Assembly (NCBI GenBank): GCA_029865265.1
Contig: JAOUHG010000005.1
Location: 62,001-126,000 of the forward strand
From: Candidatus Krumholzibacteriia bacterium
GTDB taxonomy: Bacteria > Krumholzibacteriota > Krumholzibacteriia > WVZY01 > JAKEHA01
DNA length: 64,000 bases
Reading direction: 5' to 3'
The position numbers were made by a program, and so were the translations under genes. Below, one piece after another: positions 41,335 through 51,014 of this stretch. Numbering within the stretch: position 1 is the stretch's first letter; every line of letters starts with the position of its first letter. The notes below the pieces were generated by a model. That model had not been told where the DNA came from, made no database searches, and saw nothing but the letters and a program-made list of their open reading frames with translations.

Positions 41335-43263
41335 ATGGGAAAGACAATCGGAATCGACCTGGGAACGACCAACTCGTGCGTCGCCATCATCGAGGGCGAC
41401 GAGCCCCGCGTCATCCCCAACCCCGACGGGGCTCGCACGACGCCTTCGGTCGTGGCGATCACCAAGGATGGTGAGCGCCTGGTCGGTCAGTTGGCCAAGC
41501 GCCAGGCGGTTACCAACCCGGAGAACACCGTGTTCTCGATCAAGCGCTTCATGGGACGCAAGTTCAGCGAGGTGAGCAGCGAGAAGCGCATCATTCCTTA
41601 TAAGGTCACCGAGGCCAACGGGGGCGGTGTGTCGGTGGAGATCGGGGGGCAGAAGTACTCGCCGCCGGAGATTTCGGCAATGGTCCTGCAGTACCTGAAG
41701 AATGCGGCCGAAGCCTATCTGGGCGAGCCGGTTACCGACGCGGTGATCACCGTGCCGGCGTACTTCAACGACAGCCAGCGCCAGGCCACCAAGGACGCGG
41801 GTAAGATCGCCGGTCTCAACGTGAAGCGCATCATCAACGAGCCCACGGCGGCTTCGCTGGCCTACGGCCTCGACAAGAAGAAGGACGAGACGGTGGTCGT
41901 GTACGACCTCGGCGGCGGCACGTTCGACGTTTCGGTGCTCGACATCGGCGAAGGTGTGTTCGAGGTGAAGGCCACCAACGGCGACACCCACCTGGGAGGC
42001 GACGACTTCGACCACCGGATCATCGAGTGGCTGGTGGCGGAATTCAAGCGCGAGCAGGGGATCGATCTGTCGAAGGATCCCATCGCCGTGCAGCGTCTGC
42101 GCGAAGCGGCGGAGCGCGCCAAGTGCGAGCTGTCCAGTTCCATGCAGACGGAAATCAACCTGCCGTTCATTACCGCGGACGCGTCCGGTCCCAAGCACAT
42201 GAACGTGAAGCTGACGCGCGCCAAGCTCGAGCAGCTGATCGAAGACCTCGTGCAGCGGACGGTGGAGCCGTGCAAGAAGGCGCTCGCGGACGCCGGGCTC
42301 AAGCCCGGGGACATCGACGAGGTCATCCTGGTCGGTGGTTCCACGCGCATACCGATGGTGCAACAGCGGGTGAAGGAACTGTTCGGCAGGGAGCCGCACA
42401 AGGGAATCAACCCCGACGAGGTGGTTGCCATTGGCGCCGCCATCCAGGCCGGTGTGCTGGGGGGCGACGTGCGCGACGTGCTCCTGCTGGACGTGACGCC
42501 GCTGTCGCTCGGCATCGAGACGCTGGGCGGGGTCATGACCCGCCTCATCGACCGCAACACCACCATCCCGACGCGCAAGAGCGAGGTTTTCTCGACCGCG
42601 GCGGACGGACAGACGGCGGTGGACATCCATGTTCTGCAGGGTGAGCGCGAGATGGCAATGGACAACAAGACCATCGGACGCTTCCAGCTGGCGGGGATCC
42701 CGCCGGCGCCGCGCGGCATGCCGCAGATCGAGGTGACCTTCGACATCGACGCTGACGGCATTCTCCACGTCGCGGCCAGGGACAAGGCCACCGGCAAGGA
42801 GCAGAAGATCGTCATCAAGGCGTCGAGCGGGCTGAGCGAGTCCGAGATCGAACGCATGGTGAAGGACGCGGACCGGTTCAAGGACGACGACAAGCGCAAG
42901 CGCGAGGAGATCGACGTCCGCAACTCCGCCGACGCCCTGGTCTACCAGACCGAGAAGCAGGTGAAGGAGTACAAGGACAAGATCGACGCGGCGGACGCGA
43001 GCCGACTGGAAGGCGATCTGGAGTCGGTGCGGGTTGCGCTCAAGGGCACCAACACCGCCGACATCAAGTCGGCGACCGAGCGGCTCAACGCCACCTGGCA
43101 GGAGGTGGCGCAGAAGATGTACCAGCAGGCCTCCGCCACCCAGGCGGGTGCAGCGGGTGCCGGGGCCGAAGCGGGCGGCGGGGAGCCGTCCTCGGACGCT
43201 CAGGGACCCGACGGTGTGGCGGACGCGGAGTACGAGGTGCTCGACGGCGACAAGAACGCGTAA
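41335..43263 (+). CDS. dnaK: Molecular chaperone DnaK (Hsp70)
   Basis: ATP-driven chaperone for nascent and misfolded proteins, working with DnaJ and GrpE. 642 residues, normal length. Actin-like ATPase (1-385) with [39 protein letters not shown] and [10 protein letters not shown]; linker [15 protein letters not shown]; substrate-binding domain with [10 protein letters not shown]; helical lid; and a Gly/Ala-rich tail ([15 protein letters not shown]) ending [12 protein letters not shown]. No dnaJ or grpE gene is next to it; it is followed by its own terminator and tRNA-Val. Confidence 0.98.
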   Translation: MGKTIGIDLGTTNSCVAIIEGDEPRVIPNPDGARTTPSVVAITKDGERLVGQLAKRQAVTNPENTVFSIKRFMGRKFSEVSSEKRIIPYKVTEANGGGVSVEIGGQKYSPPEISAMVLQYLKNAAEAYLGEPVTDAVITVPAYFNDSQRQATKDAGKIAGLNVKRIINEPTAASLAYGLDKKKDETVVVYDLGGGTFDVSVLDIGEGVFEVKATNGDTHLGGDDFDHRIIEWLVAEFKREQGIDLSKDPIAVQRLREAAERAKCELSSSMQTEINLPFITADASGPKHMNVKLTRAKLEQLIEDLVQRTVEPCKKALADAGLKPGDIDEVILVGGSTRIPMVQQRVKELFGREPHKGINPDEVVAIGAAIQAGVLGGDVRDVLLLDVTPLSLGIETLGGVMTRLIDRNTTIPTRKSEVFSTAADGQTAVDIHVLQGEREMAMDNKTIGRFQLAGIPPAPRGMPQIEVTFDIDADGILHVAARDKATGKEQKIVIKASSGLSESEIERMVKDADRFKDDDKRKREEIDVRNSADALVYQTEKQVKEYKDKIDAADASRLEGDLESVRVALKGTNTADIKSATERLNATWQEVAQKMYQQASATQAGAAGAGAEAGGGEPSSDAQGPDGVADAEYEVLDGDKNA

Positions 43264-43287
43264 CGCGCCCGAGGATTGCGGAGACGA

Positions 43288-43316
43288 GGCGGCCGGGTGT
43301 CCCCCGGCCGCCTTTT
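43288..43316 (+). terminator. Rho-independent terminator of dnaK
   Basis: GGCGGCCGGG (43288-43297) and CCCGGCCGCC (43303-43312) form a perfect 10-base-pair stem around a 5-base loop, followed by TTTT (43313-43316). It lies 25 bases after the dnaK stop. Confidence 0.85.
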
Positions 43317-43319
43317 CGC

Positions 43320-43348
43320 TTGACCGCGCCCATGCCGGGAAGTAGGCT
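43320..43348 (+). promoter_or_regulatory. Probable promoter of tRNA-Val (and thrS)
   Basis: TTGACC (43320-43325), 17 bases, TAGGCT (43343-43348), directly after the dnaK terminator. Start would be near 43355, 24 bases before the tRNA. The same TAGGCT -10 recurs ahead of the UDP-sugar dehydrogenase gene. Confidence 0.55.
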
Positions 43349-43378
43349 CTTCCGACTCTCGCTAAGATCAAACGATTC

Positions 43379-43452
43379 GGGCGATTAGCTCAGTTGGTTA
43401 GAGCGCCTGCTCGACACGCAGGAGGTCAGTGGTTCGAGTCCACTATCGCCCA
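43379..43452 (+). tRNA. tRNA-Val (anticodon GAC), with C33
   Basis: Acceptor GGGCGAT pairs with ATCGCCC. D arm GCTC...GAGC, anticodon stem CCTGC/GCAGG with loop TCGACAC, T arm AGTGG-TTCGAGT-CCACT. The anticodon is GAC (Val). Position 33, nearly always U, is C here. CCA is encoded at 43453-43455. Confidence 0.92.
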
Positions 43453-43518
43453 CCACTTCAGGCCGGGGCCCAGGCCCCACGGAATCGGTACCGGGAACCC
43501 GCACGACAGGAAACGACC

Positions 43519-45441
43519 ATGGTTCGCGTGACTCTGCCCAACGGGTCGACACAATCCTTTGACGCCGCCGAAGTTCCGGTGGCGGACGTCATGCAGACGC
43601 TCGACGATCGCGCGCGCGGCGGTGTGGTGGGCGTGCTGTTCGGCGGCCAGTTGCGCGACATGTATCAGTCGATCACTGGTGAGGGGACGCTGCGCACACT
43701 GCGCGACTCCGACGAGCAGAGCCTGTACCTGTTGCGGCATACCGCGTCGCACGTGCTGGCGCACGCCGTCATGGAGTTGTTCCCGGACGCGAAGTTCGCC
43801 ATCGGCCCTCCCATCGACAACGGGTTCTACTATGACTTCGAGGTGGAGAAGCCGTTCACGCCCGAGGACCTGGAACGCATCGAGAAACGCATGAATGAGC
43901 TGCTCAAGGAGAAGCTTGAAATCTCCCGCGAGGACTGGGACAAGGCGCGTGCGCGCGAACACTTCGGAAAACTCGGACAGCGCTACAAGCTCGAACTCAT
44001 CGACGACATCCCCGGTGAGTCGGTCTCCATTTATACCGTGGGCCGTTTCGTGGACCTGTGCGGGGGACCACACATCGACTCCACCAAGCGCATCCGTTAC
44101 GTGAAGGTGCTTTCCACCGCGGGTGCCTACTGGCGCGGCGACTCCAACAAGACCATGCTGCAGCGCATCTACGCGACCGCCTTCTTCAAGAAGAGCGAAC
44201 TGGAGGGATACCTCAAGCAGCTCGAAGAGGCGGAGAAGCGCGACCATCGCCGCCTGGGCAAGGCGTTGGATCTGTTCGAAATCAAGGAAGAGGCGGGCGG
44301 CGGGCTGGTGTTCTGGCACCCGCACGGTGCGGTGGTGCGCGAGGTCATGGAGCAGTACCTCAAGGCGGAATACCGCAAGCGCGGATACGATCTCGTGTGC
44401 ACGCCCCATATCGCCAAGTCGGATCTGTGGGCCAAGTCCGGACACCTCACCTACTACCGCGAGAACATGTACACCATGGACGTGGACGGCCAGGAGTACG
44501 TGGTCAAGCCGATGAACTGCCCGGGCCACATCCTGGTGTACAAGCGCAAGCTGCACAGCTTCCGGGAACTGCCGGTGCGCATCGCCGAGATGGGCACCGT
44601 GTACCGGCATGAGTTGTCGGGTGCGCTGCACGGGCTGCTGCGTGTGCGAGGCTTCACCCAGGACGACGGCCACATCTTCTGCACGCCGGAGCAGCTGCCC
44701 GGCGAGGTGGACGCGACCATCGATTTCGCGCTTACCGTGCTGGGGCGCTTCGGCTTCGACCGGTTCAACGTCGAATTGAGCGTCCGCGACCCCAACAACC
44801 CATCGAAGTACGCCGGCACCGACGACGAATGGGCCATGGCGGAGTCGGCGCTCGAGGAGGCGGTGCAGCGCCGCGGCCTGCCCTACAAGCGCATGGAGGG
44901 GGAGGCGGTCTTCTACGGCCCAAAGATCGACATCAAGGTGATCGACGCCATCGGGCGTCCGTGGCAGCTTTCCACCATCCAGTTCGACTTCAACCTGCCG
45001 CGCCGGCTGGACGTGACCTATGTGGCCAGCGGGGGCGAGCGCAAGTTCGTGTTCATGGTGCACCGGGCGCTGTTCGGCTCCATCGAGCGTTTCATGGGCA
45101 TTCTCACCGAACACTACGCGGGGGCCTTCCCGCTGTGGCTGGCGCCGGTGCAGGTGGTGGTACTGCCCATCACCGCGGACGCGGTCCCATACGCGGAGAA
45201 GGTGCGTGCCGCCCTGCGCGAGGCGGGTGTGCGGGCGGGCATGGACGCCCGCGACGAGAAGATCGGCTACCGCATCCGCGAAGCCGAGGTCCAGAAGGTG
45301 CCCTACATGGCGGTGGTGGGGATGCGGGAGGCGGAGGCCGGGGTGGTCGCGGTGCGCGCCCACGGCCGGGGGGACCAGGGGCAGAAAGCGCTGGCGGCCT
45401 TCGTTGAGGAAATCGTTGACGAGGCGAATCCGGACCGGTAG
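43519..45441 (+). CDS. thrS: Threonyl-tRNA synthetase
   Basis: Charges tRNA-Thr. 640 residues in the complete four-domain form: TGS (1-60), editing/SAD domain with the H-x-x-x-H of HTASHVLAHAV and CGGPHID, class II catalytic core (zinc Cys in MNCPGH, motif 2 VYRHELSGALHGLLRVRGF, motif 3 GSIERFMGIL), and the anticodon-binding domain (from about 535). The ATG at 43519 gives the standard TGS start (MVRVTLPNGS) and follows a GGAAACG-type site. It precedes infC-rpmI-rplT-pheST as in many bacteria. Confidence 0.98.
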   Translation: MVRVTLPNGSTQSFDAAEVPVADVMQTLDDRARGGVVGVLFGGQLRDMYQSITGEGTLRTLRDSDEQSLYLLRHTASHVLAHAVMELFPDAKFAIGPPIDNGFYYDFEVEKPFTPEDLERIEKRMNELLKEKLEISREDWDKARAREHFGKLGQRYKLELIDDIPGESVSIYTVGRFVDLCGGPHIDSTKRIRYVKVLSTAGAYWRGDSNKTMLQRIYATAFFKKSELEGYLKQLEEAEKRDHRRLGKALDLFEIKEEAGGGLVFWHPHGAVVREVMEQYLKAEYRKRGYDLVCTPHIAKSDLWAKSGHLTYYRENMYTMDVDGQEYVVKPMNCPGHILVYKRKLHSFRELPVRIAEMGTVYRHELSGALHGLLRVRGFTQDDGHIFCTPEQLPGEVDATIDFALTVLGRFGFDRFNVELSVRDPNNPSKYAGTDDEWAMAESALEEAVQRRGLPYKRMEGEAVFYGPKIDIKVIDAIGRPWQLSTIQFDFNLPRRLDVTYVASGGERKFVFMVHRALFGSIERFMGILTEHYAGAFPLWLAPVQVVVLPITADAVPYAEKVRAALREAGVRAGMDARDEKIGYRIREAEVQKVPYMAVVGMREAEAGVVAVRAHGRGDQGQKALAAFVEEIVDEANPDR

Positions 45442-45579
45442 TATTCGTCTCCACATAGCCGGGGGCCGCGTGGCCGCCGGCGCAAGGAAGCAGGGACGGG
45501 AGTCCCTCACCTGCCATCCATCATGATGATCGGCCAGGTTCGCATAGAGGTCCGCCGCGCGGTTGCGTGGTGGATTCCG

Positions 45580-45605
45580 CGGACGCCTGGCGTCCGTTTT
45601 TTTTT
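45580..45605 (+). terminator. Terminator/attenuator in the infC leader
   Basis: CGGACGCC (45580-45587) and GGCGTCCG (45589-45596) form a compact stem followed by nine T (45597-45605). It lies between thrS and the infC ribosome site (45611-45616). Its position fits an attenuator controlling infC-rpmI-rplT, as known for L20- or IF3-regulated leaders elsewhere; the regulation is inferred. The rest of the 181-base gap has no gene. Confidence 0.75.
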
Positions 45606-45622
45606 GTAGCGGGAGGCGAACA

Positions 45623-46288
45623 ATCAGCTTCGATCGCAAGAGAGCGCCGCGAATTCGCGCCAACGAACAAATCCGGGTGCCCGAGATCCGGGTGATAGAC
45701 GCGGAAGGCAATCAGCTCGGTGTTCTTCCCACCCATCAGGCGTTGCAGCTGGCGCAGGAGCAGGGGCTCGACCTGGTCGAGATCTCTCCCACGTCACGTC
45801 CGCCCGTTTGTCGCATCATGGACTTCGGGAAGTTCAAGTACGAGCAGAGCAAGAAGCAGAAGCAGTCGAAGAGGAAGCAGCACACGTTCCAGGTCAAAGA
45901 GGTCAAGTTCCGGCCCAAGACCGAGGAACACGATTACCAGTTCAAGCGGCGGCACGCGGAAGAGTTTCTGGAGAAGCACTTCAAGGTGAAAATCACGGTG
46001 ATGTTCCGTGGCCGTGAGATGGACCATCGCGAGATGGGTTACAAGATTCTCGATCGGCTGGTGAAGGATCTTGCCCCCGTGGGAACCGTCGACCGCCAGC
46101 CCGAGTTCGAAGGGCGGCTGATGGTGATGTACCTGGCCCCGCACCCGATCAAGCCGGGCCAGCAGAAGAAGAAGGCGGCCGCACCGGCGCCGCCCAAGCC
46201 CGAGGCGAAGCCCGAGCCCAAACCGGAAAAGGAAGAGACGCATGCCCAAGCTGAAGAGCAACCGCGCGGCGATGAAACGGTTTCGTAA
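45623..46288 (+). CDS. infC: Translation initiation factor IF-3 with ATC start
   Basis: Binds the 30S subunit, keeps 50S away and checks the start codon. 221 residues. The start is an ATC (45623-45625) six bases after GGGAGG; the encoded [20 protein letters not shown] is the usual IF-3 N-terminus, and no ATG/GTG/TTG is suitably placed. A rare start codon in infC is a known autoregulation device, since IF-3 itself rejects it. Motifs: VRVIDAEG-like strand, [13 protein letters not shown] and [12 protein letters not shown]. The C-terminal 40 residues form a Lys/Pro/Ala/Glu-rich tail whose end overlaps rpmI. Confidence 0.95.
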   Translation: MSFDRKRAPRIRANEQIRVPEIRVIDAEGNQLGVLPTHQALQLAQEQGLDLVEISPTSRPPVCRIMDFGKFKYEQSKKQKQSKRKQHTFQVKEVKFRPKTEEHDYQFKRRHAEEFLEKHFKVKITVMFRGREMDHREMGYKILDRLVKDLAPVGTVDRQPEFEGRLMVMYLAPHPIKPGQQKKKAAAPAPPKPEAKPEPKPEKEETHAQAEEQPRGDETVS

Positions 46289-46436
46289 GACCGGAACCGG
46301 CAAGGTGCGGCGCAACAAGGCGTTCAAGAGCCACATTCTGACCAAGAAGACAACCAAGCGGAAGCGCGGGCTGCGCAAGGCGACGCTCGTGCACCCGACG
46401 GACATGAAGCGCGTGCGGCGGATGCTGCTGATCTAG
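46242..46436 (+). CDS. rpmI: 50S ribosomal protein L35
   Basis: 64 residues, very basic: [20 protein letters not shown] at the start and [12 protein letters not shown] at the end are the L35 signature. It begins 47 bases before the infC stop in another frame, so the IF-3 tail and the L35 N-terminus are encoded by the same DNA. AAGGAAGAG before the ATG acts as the ribosome site. It is the second gene of the infC-rpmI-rplT unit. Confidence 0.97.
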   Translation: MPKLKSNRAAMKRFRKTGTGKVRRNKAFKSHILTKKTTKRKRGLRKATLVHPTDMKRVRRMLLI

Positions 46437-46521
46437 CAGCCGCGCAGCGTCCAGTCACCGCAACATCAGTCGGGGTGGCGCCACCCGCAGGAAGAACGGC
46501 GCCTCCAAGGAGGTTTTCACC

Positions 46522-46890
46522 ATGCCACGCACAAAGAATACCGTCGCCGGCCGCGAGCGCAGGAAAAAGGTCCTGAAGGCGGCCAAGGGTTTCCGCGGTG
46601 GCCGCGGTACCCTGTACCGCACCGCACGCGAGACGGTCGACCGCGCCCTCGTCTATGCCTACCGCGACCGCAAGCAGCGGAAGCGTCACTTCCGCTCGCT
46701 GTGGATCTCCCGCATCAACGCCGCCGCGCGCATCAACGGAATGTCGTACAGCCGCTTCATCAACGGCCTCAAGCGCGCCGAGGTGGACATCGACCGCAAG
46801 ATGCTGGCCGAGATGGCGGTGAACGACTCCGACGGATTCAAGAAGCTGGCCGACGTCGCCAGGGCGGCGTGGACCGGCGGAAGCCGCTAG
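46522..46890 (+). CDS. rplT: 50S ribosomal protein L20
   Basis: 122 residues of normal length. Basic N-terminal extension [19 protein letters not shown], then [23 protein letters not shown] in the globular domain. L20 is needed for early 50S assembly and in several bacteria represses its own operon by binding the leader; the attenuator before infC suggests the same here. The 85-base gap from rpmI contains CAAGGAGG close to the start. Confidence 0.98.
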   Translation: MPRTKNTVAGRERRKKVLKAAKGFRGGRGTLYRTARETVDRALVYAYRDRKQRKRHFRSLWISRINAAARINGMSYSRFINGLKRAEVDIDRKMLAEMAVNDSDGFKKLADVARAAWTGGSR

Positions 46891-46906
46891 CGTCGGGTTG
46901 AACCCG

Positions 46907-47932
46907 ATGGACCCGCAGTCAATCGAGTCCGGCATTCGCGCCGACGTTGCGGCGTGTGCCACCCCGGATGATCTGGAAGCGGTGCGCGTCCGCTACCTGG
47001 GCCGCAAGGGTGTGGTGACCGCCTTCCTGCGCGGCATTGGCGACGCCGACCCCGCGGAACGGCCGCGCCTGGGTGTGGAGGCGAACCGCCTCAAGGAACT
47101 GGTGTCCTCGATGCTGGCCGCGCGCCGCGATGAACTGGGCGGTGGCGACCGCAACGAGTTCTACCAGCCGCCGGTGGACGGAACACTCCCCGCGAGCACG
47201 GGCCAGGTGGGGCGGCGCCACGTCATCCCCCAGACCATGCGCCGCATGAAGGCCATCCTCGAGGGCATGGGCTACCGCCTGGCGCGCGGGCCCGAAATGG
47301 AACTCGAGTACTACAACTTCCAGGCGCTCAATTTTCCCGAGGAACACCCCTCGCGGGACCTGCAGGACACCTTCTACATCACCGACGACATCCTGCTGCG
47401 CACGCACACCTCGCCCATCCAGGTGCGCTTCATGCAGGAGCACCAGCCGCCGCTGAAGATCTACGCGCCGGGGCGTGTCTACCGCAACGAGGCCATCGAT
47501 CCGTCGCACGCGGCGGAGTTCCACCAGGTGGAGGGCCTCTACATTGATACGGACGTATCCATGGCGGACCTGCGTGGCGACCTCTTGTTCTTCCTGCGCG
47601 AACTCTTCGGTGCTTCCACGCAGGTGCGTTTCAAGCCGCACTTCTTTCCCTTCACGGAGCCGAGCGTCGACGTGGACATGACCTGCTTCGGGTGTGAGGG
47701 GCACGGCTGCACGATCTGCGGACAAACCGGTTGGATCGAGATTCTGGGGGCGGGCATGGTGCACCCCAACGTGCTGCGCGCGGTGGGCTACGACCCCGAT
47801 CGTTACTCCGGCTTCGCCTTTGGTATCGGCGTGGACCGGATCGCCATGATCAAACACGGTATCACCGACATCCGCATGTTTCTGGCCAACGACATGCGCT
47901 TCCTCGAACAGTTTCCGGAGCGGGAACCGTGA
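46907..47932 (+). CDS. pheS: Phenylalanyl-tRNA synthetase alpha subunit
   Basis: Catalytic subunit of the (alpha-beta)2 enzyme. 341 residues. An N-terminal coiled-coil region (about 1-85) is followed by the class II core: HPSRDLQDTFYI, THTSPIQVRFM, motif 2 GRVYRNEAID, FHQVEGLYID and motif 3 GFAFGIGVDRIAM. An insertion CFGCEGHGCTICGQTGW carries four Cys that may bind zinc. The ATG at 46907 was chosen; a TTG at 46898 would add three residues. Its stop overlaps the pheT GTG. Confidence 0.97.
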   Translation: MDPQSIESGIRADVAACATPDDLEAVRVRYLGRKGVVTAFLRGIGDADPAERPRLGVEANRLKELVSSMLAARRDELGGGDRNEFYQPPVDGTLPASTGQVGRRHVIPQTMRRMKAILEGMGYRLARGPEMELEYYNFQALNFPEEHPSRDLQDTFYITDDILLRTHTSPIQVRFMQEHQPPLKIYAPGRVYRNEAIDPSHAAEFHQVEGLYIDTDVSMADLRGDLLFFLRELFGASTQVRFKPHFFPFTEPSVDVDMTCFGCEGHGCTICGQTGWIEILGAGMVHPNVLRAVGYDPDRYSGFAFGIGVDRIAMIKHGITDIRMFLANDMRFLEQFPEREP

Positions 47933-50325
47933 TCGTTTCTCTCTCATGGTTGCGCAAGTACGTGGACATCGCGGTCGATGCACGCGCGCTTGCCGACGAC
48001 CTCACCATGCATGGAATCAAGGTCGAGCGCCTGCTCAGCAGTGGTCTCACCGAGCGGCTGGTGGTGGTGGGGCACGTCCTTTCTGTCGCGCCGCATCCGG
48101 GCGCCGACCGCCTGCACGTGTGTTCGGTGGATGTGGGTGCGGCCTCGCCCCTGGAAATCGTTTGCGGGGCCCCCAACGTGGCGGCGGGGCAGCGCGTGCC
48201 GGTGGCGCTGGTGGGAGCACGCCTCCCCAACGGTGTGAAGATCCGCAAGAGCAAGATCCGCGGCGTCGCGTCGCAGGGCATGATCTGCTCGCAGATCGAA
48301 CTGGGACTGGGCACGGAGTCCGGCGGCATCATCGTACTGCCCGCGGAGACGCAGATCGGCGCGGTCCTGGCCGACGTCCTGGGCGCGTCGGACGCGACCA
48401 TGGAACTCGAGATCACGCCCAACCGCCCCGACCAGTTGGGCCACGTGGGTGTGGCGCGCGAGGTGGCGGCGTTGTACGACGTGCCGTTGCGGGTTCCGCA
48501 GCCGGCGCCGTCCGCATCCGACAGCGACGATGGCGTGAGCATCGACATCGAGTCGCCCGAAGAGTGCTTTCGCTTCGTGGCCCGCGTGGTACGGGGTGTC
48601 AAGGTGGGTCCGTCGCCAGCGTGGCTGCAGGGCGCGCTGGAGAAGGTGGGCGTCAACAGCATCAACAACGTGGTCGACGCCACCAACTACGTGATGCTCG
48701 AAATCGGCCAGCCCCTGCACGCCTACGACCTGAAGAAGCTGCGCTCGACGTCGATGGGTGTCCGCCGCGGTCGCCGGGGCGAGCGGCTCGAAGTGCTGGA
48801 CGGCACCACCCGCGAGCTGGGGCCGGAGCACCTCATCATTACGTGCTCCGACGATGCGGTGGGTGTCGCGGGCGTGATCGGCGGCATGCCGACCGCGATC
48901 GACGATGAAACCACCGACATTCTGCTGGAGTGCGCCGCCTTCGCACCGCGTGTGGTGCGCGCAACGCGCCGCGCCCTCAACATCAGCACGGACGCGTCGT
49001 ACCGTTTCGAGCGGGGAAGCGATCGCGACATCTGTGCCGCCGCCTCGCGGCGCGCGCTGGAGATCATCCTGGAGACCGCGGGCGGGACGGCCGGCCGTGA
49101 AGTGGACGTGTTTCCCGCCCCGCGCGAGATACGCAACGTCACCATCCGGCGGTCGACGGTGCGCCGCCTGCTGGGCGAGGATCTCCCTGTGCAGACCGTC
49201 ACGGGTTTGCTGGAGCGTCTTGCGTTCCACCGGGTGTCGGGGGACGAGAACGCGATAACGGTTTCGGTGCCGTCGTTCCGCTGGGACATCTTCGAGGAAG
49301 CCGACCTGGTGGAGGAAGTGGCGCGCATGTACGGCTACGACAACATCGGCCGCGGCTGGAAGTACCGTGTCACGGTGCCGTCCGCGCCGGATGCGTTCGA
49401 CCGCTTCCTGGAACGGGTGGCGGCCCACCTGGGAGCGCGCGGGCACACGGAGTTCGTCACCAGCGCCTTCACCGACGGGCGTGAACTGCGATGGTTCGAC
49501 TGGCCCGACGCTGATCCGCGCAGCCATCCCATGCCGCTGAAGAACCCGCTTTCCACCAATCACGCCTACATGCGCACGCACCTGTTGCCGGGAGTACTGG
49601 ATGCGGTGGCGCACAACATTTCGCACGGCCGGCGCGAGTTGAGCGTGTTCAGCATCGGACGTGTGTTCCTGCGCGCGGAACGGGAATCGGGCCTGCCCGA
49701 TGAACCGACCCACGTGGTGCTTGTACGCACCCGCCCGCGCGGGGCGACATTCTGGCGCGGAGACGAGTCGCCGCCCGACCTGTTCGAAATAAAGGCCGAA
49801 GTGGAAACGCTGCTGGCCGCAATGCGACCCGCGGCCGGGGAAGCATGGTCCTACGACTTCGCGCCGTCGCGGGGCGAGTTTCGCTACAGTGACCGTGGTG
49901 GTATGGTGGCCGAGGGTGGCATCATCCCCGTAGCGGCGGCACGGGAACTCGGCATCGAACAGCCCGCGTGGTACGCGGCGATCGATCTGAGTGCGCTTTT
50001 TGAGGTCGAGGGCGGCACGGCTATTTTCCGCCCGTTCTCGGAGTTCCCGAGTTCGCGACGGGATCTCTCGCTGGTGGCGCCCGCGGGTGTGAGCTGGTCG
50101 CAGATCGAAAAACATGTGGCGAAGGTCGGCGGACGGTTGCTAGAATCCCTACTGGTGTTCGACGTGTTCCGCGGCGCCAGTATCGACGCGGAGCAGACCG
50201 CGTACGGGGTGCGATTGTCGTTTCGCTCCAGCGAAGGAACACTGAAAGATTCCGACGTCGACGCCATCGTGACGCGAATTGTCGGGAAGCTCGAGGCCGA
50301 ACTCGGCGTCGTGCTGCGCTCGTGA
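47929..50325 (+). CDS. pheT: Phenylalanyl-tRNA synthetase beta subunit
   Basis: 798 residues, full-length bacterial form. N-terminal SLSWLRKYVDI, EMAP/OB tRNA-binding domain (about 40-150, HPGADRLHVC and GAPNVAAGQRV), B3/B4 editing domain with INNVVDATNYVMLEIGQPLHAYD, B5 domain and a degenerate class II core, and the C-terminal anticodon-binding fold (FREFPSSRRDLS-like stretch near 705). The GTG start overlaps the pheS stop (GTGA), which helps give equal amounts of both subunits. Confidence 0.97.
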   Translation: MIVSLSWLRKYVDIAVDARALADDLTMHGIKVERLLSSGLTERLVVVGHVLSVAPHPGADRLHVCSVDVGAASPLEIVCGAPNVAAGQRVPVALVGARLPNGVKIRKSKIRGVASQGMICSQIELGLGTESGGIIVLPAETQIGAVLADVLGASDATMELEITPNRPDQLGHVGVAREVAALYDVPLRVPQPAPSASDSDDGVSIDIESPEECFRFVARVVRGVKVGPSPAWLQGALEKVGVNSINNVVDATNYVMLEIGQPLHAYDLKKLRSTSMGVRRGRRGERLEVLDGTTRELGPEHLIITCSDDAVGVAGVIGGMPTAIDDETTDILLECAAFAPRVVRATRRALNISTDASYRFERGSDRDICAAASRRALEIILETAGGTAGREVDVFPAPREIRNVTIRRSTVRRLLGEDLPVQTVTGLLERLAFHRVSGDENAITVSVPSFRWDIFEEADLVEEVARMYGYDNIGRGWKYRVTVPSAPDAFDRFLERVAAHLGARGHTEFVTSAFTDGRELRWFDWPDADPRSHPMPLKNPLSTNHAYMRTHLLPGVLDAVAHNISHGRRELSVFSIGRVFLRAERESGLPDEPTHVVLVRTRPRGATFWRGDESPPDLFEIKAEVETLLAAMRPAAGEAWSYDFAPSRGEFRYSDRGGMVAEGGIIPVAAARELGIEQPAWYAAIDLSALFEVEGGTAIFRPFSEFPSSRRDLSLVAPAGVSWSQIEKHVAKVGGRLLESLLVFDVFRGASIDAEQTAYGVRLSFRSSEGTLKDSDVDAIVTRIVGKLEAELGVVLRS

Positions 50326-50346
50326 GCGCGGAAAGGTAGCGCCTGC

Positions 50347-50631
50347 ATGCAAGGAACCGGGGCTCTCGAGAAACTGAACATTCTGGAAGAGCGGATTGCA
50401 CAGACCACCGAGCGCTTTGCGCACCTCAAGGACCAGTACCAGGCGCTGCAGGAACAGAAGGATTCGCTGGAGCGTGAAATGGACCGGCTGCGCAGTGCCA
50501 ACCAGGAGCTGACGGAGCGGATCGGTAGCCTGAAGACGAGCCACGATCGGATCGTGAGTTCGTTGCACAAGGATGAAGTGAAGAAGAGGCTGGATCGCGT
50601 GCTGGAGAAGCTGGGCGAGTTGCAACTCTAG
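50347..50631 (+). CDS. Small coiled-coil protein, ZapB-like
   Basis: 94 residues, almost entirely heptad-patterned helix: EKLNILEERIAQTTERFAHL, then LQEQKDSLEREMDRLRSANQ and a C-terminal KRLDRVLEKLGELQL. Size, coiled coil and the place just before zapA suggest a division-ring scaffold protein like ZapB, but coiled coils match by composition, so homology is not proven. It starts 22 bases after pheT and ends 11 before zapA. Confidence 0.7.
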   Translation: MQGTGALEKLNILEERIAQTTERFAHLKDQYQALQEQKDSLEREMDRLRSANQELTERIGSLKTSHDRIVSSLHKDEVKKRLDRVLEKLGELQL

Positions 50632-50641
50632 AGCGGGGGCC

Positions 50642-50941
50642 ATGATGGAAGAGAAGAGCGCGACGACGGTTGAGATTCTGGGGCGGGAGTACCGCATCCG
50701 CGGGAGCGCCGACGGCGACTATGTGCGCGAGGTGGCCCGCTTCGTCGACGCCAGGCTGCGCGAAGTCTCCCGGGGAGCGGCGGGCCAGCCGCCCGACCGG
50801 GTAGCCGTGTTGGCCGCTATCAATATTGCGGACGAATTGTTTCAGTTGCGCCGCGCGGCCAGTGACGAGATGATGAGTATCGAGCGCAGGACCGAGGGGC
50901 TGATCTCCCTCATTGACGAGAAACTATCGCTCGAGACGTGA
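50642..50941 (+). CDS. zapA: Cell division protein ZapA
   Basis: 99 residues. N-terminal VEILGREYRIRGSADGDYVREVARFVDAR and VAVLAAINIADELFQLR match the ZapA head; a C-terminal helix (IERRTEGLISLIDEKL) forms the coiled-coil dimer. It bundles FtsZ filaments at midcell. Two adjacent ATGs (50642, 50645) are possible. It ends just before the 6S RNA candidate, the usual zapA-ssrS order. Confidence 0.88.
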   Translation: MMEEKSATTVEILGREYRIRGSADGDYVREVARFVDARLREVSRGAAGQPPDRVAVLAAINIADELFQLRRAASDEMMSIERRTEGLISLIDEKLSLET

Positions 50942-51014
50942 GCACCGGCCCACCGCGGGCAGACACACACAAGGAAGCGTGAACGACGAACAAAGGCCTG
51001 CGCACATAGTTTAG

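Noticed and set aside
43429-43518. N-terminal extension of ThrS into tRNA-Val
   Set aside because: The TGS domain starts at the ATG at 43519 and the extra codons lie in the tRNA gene.
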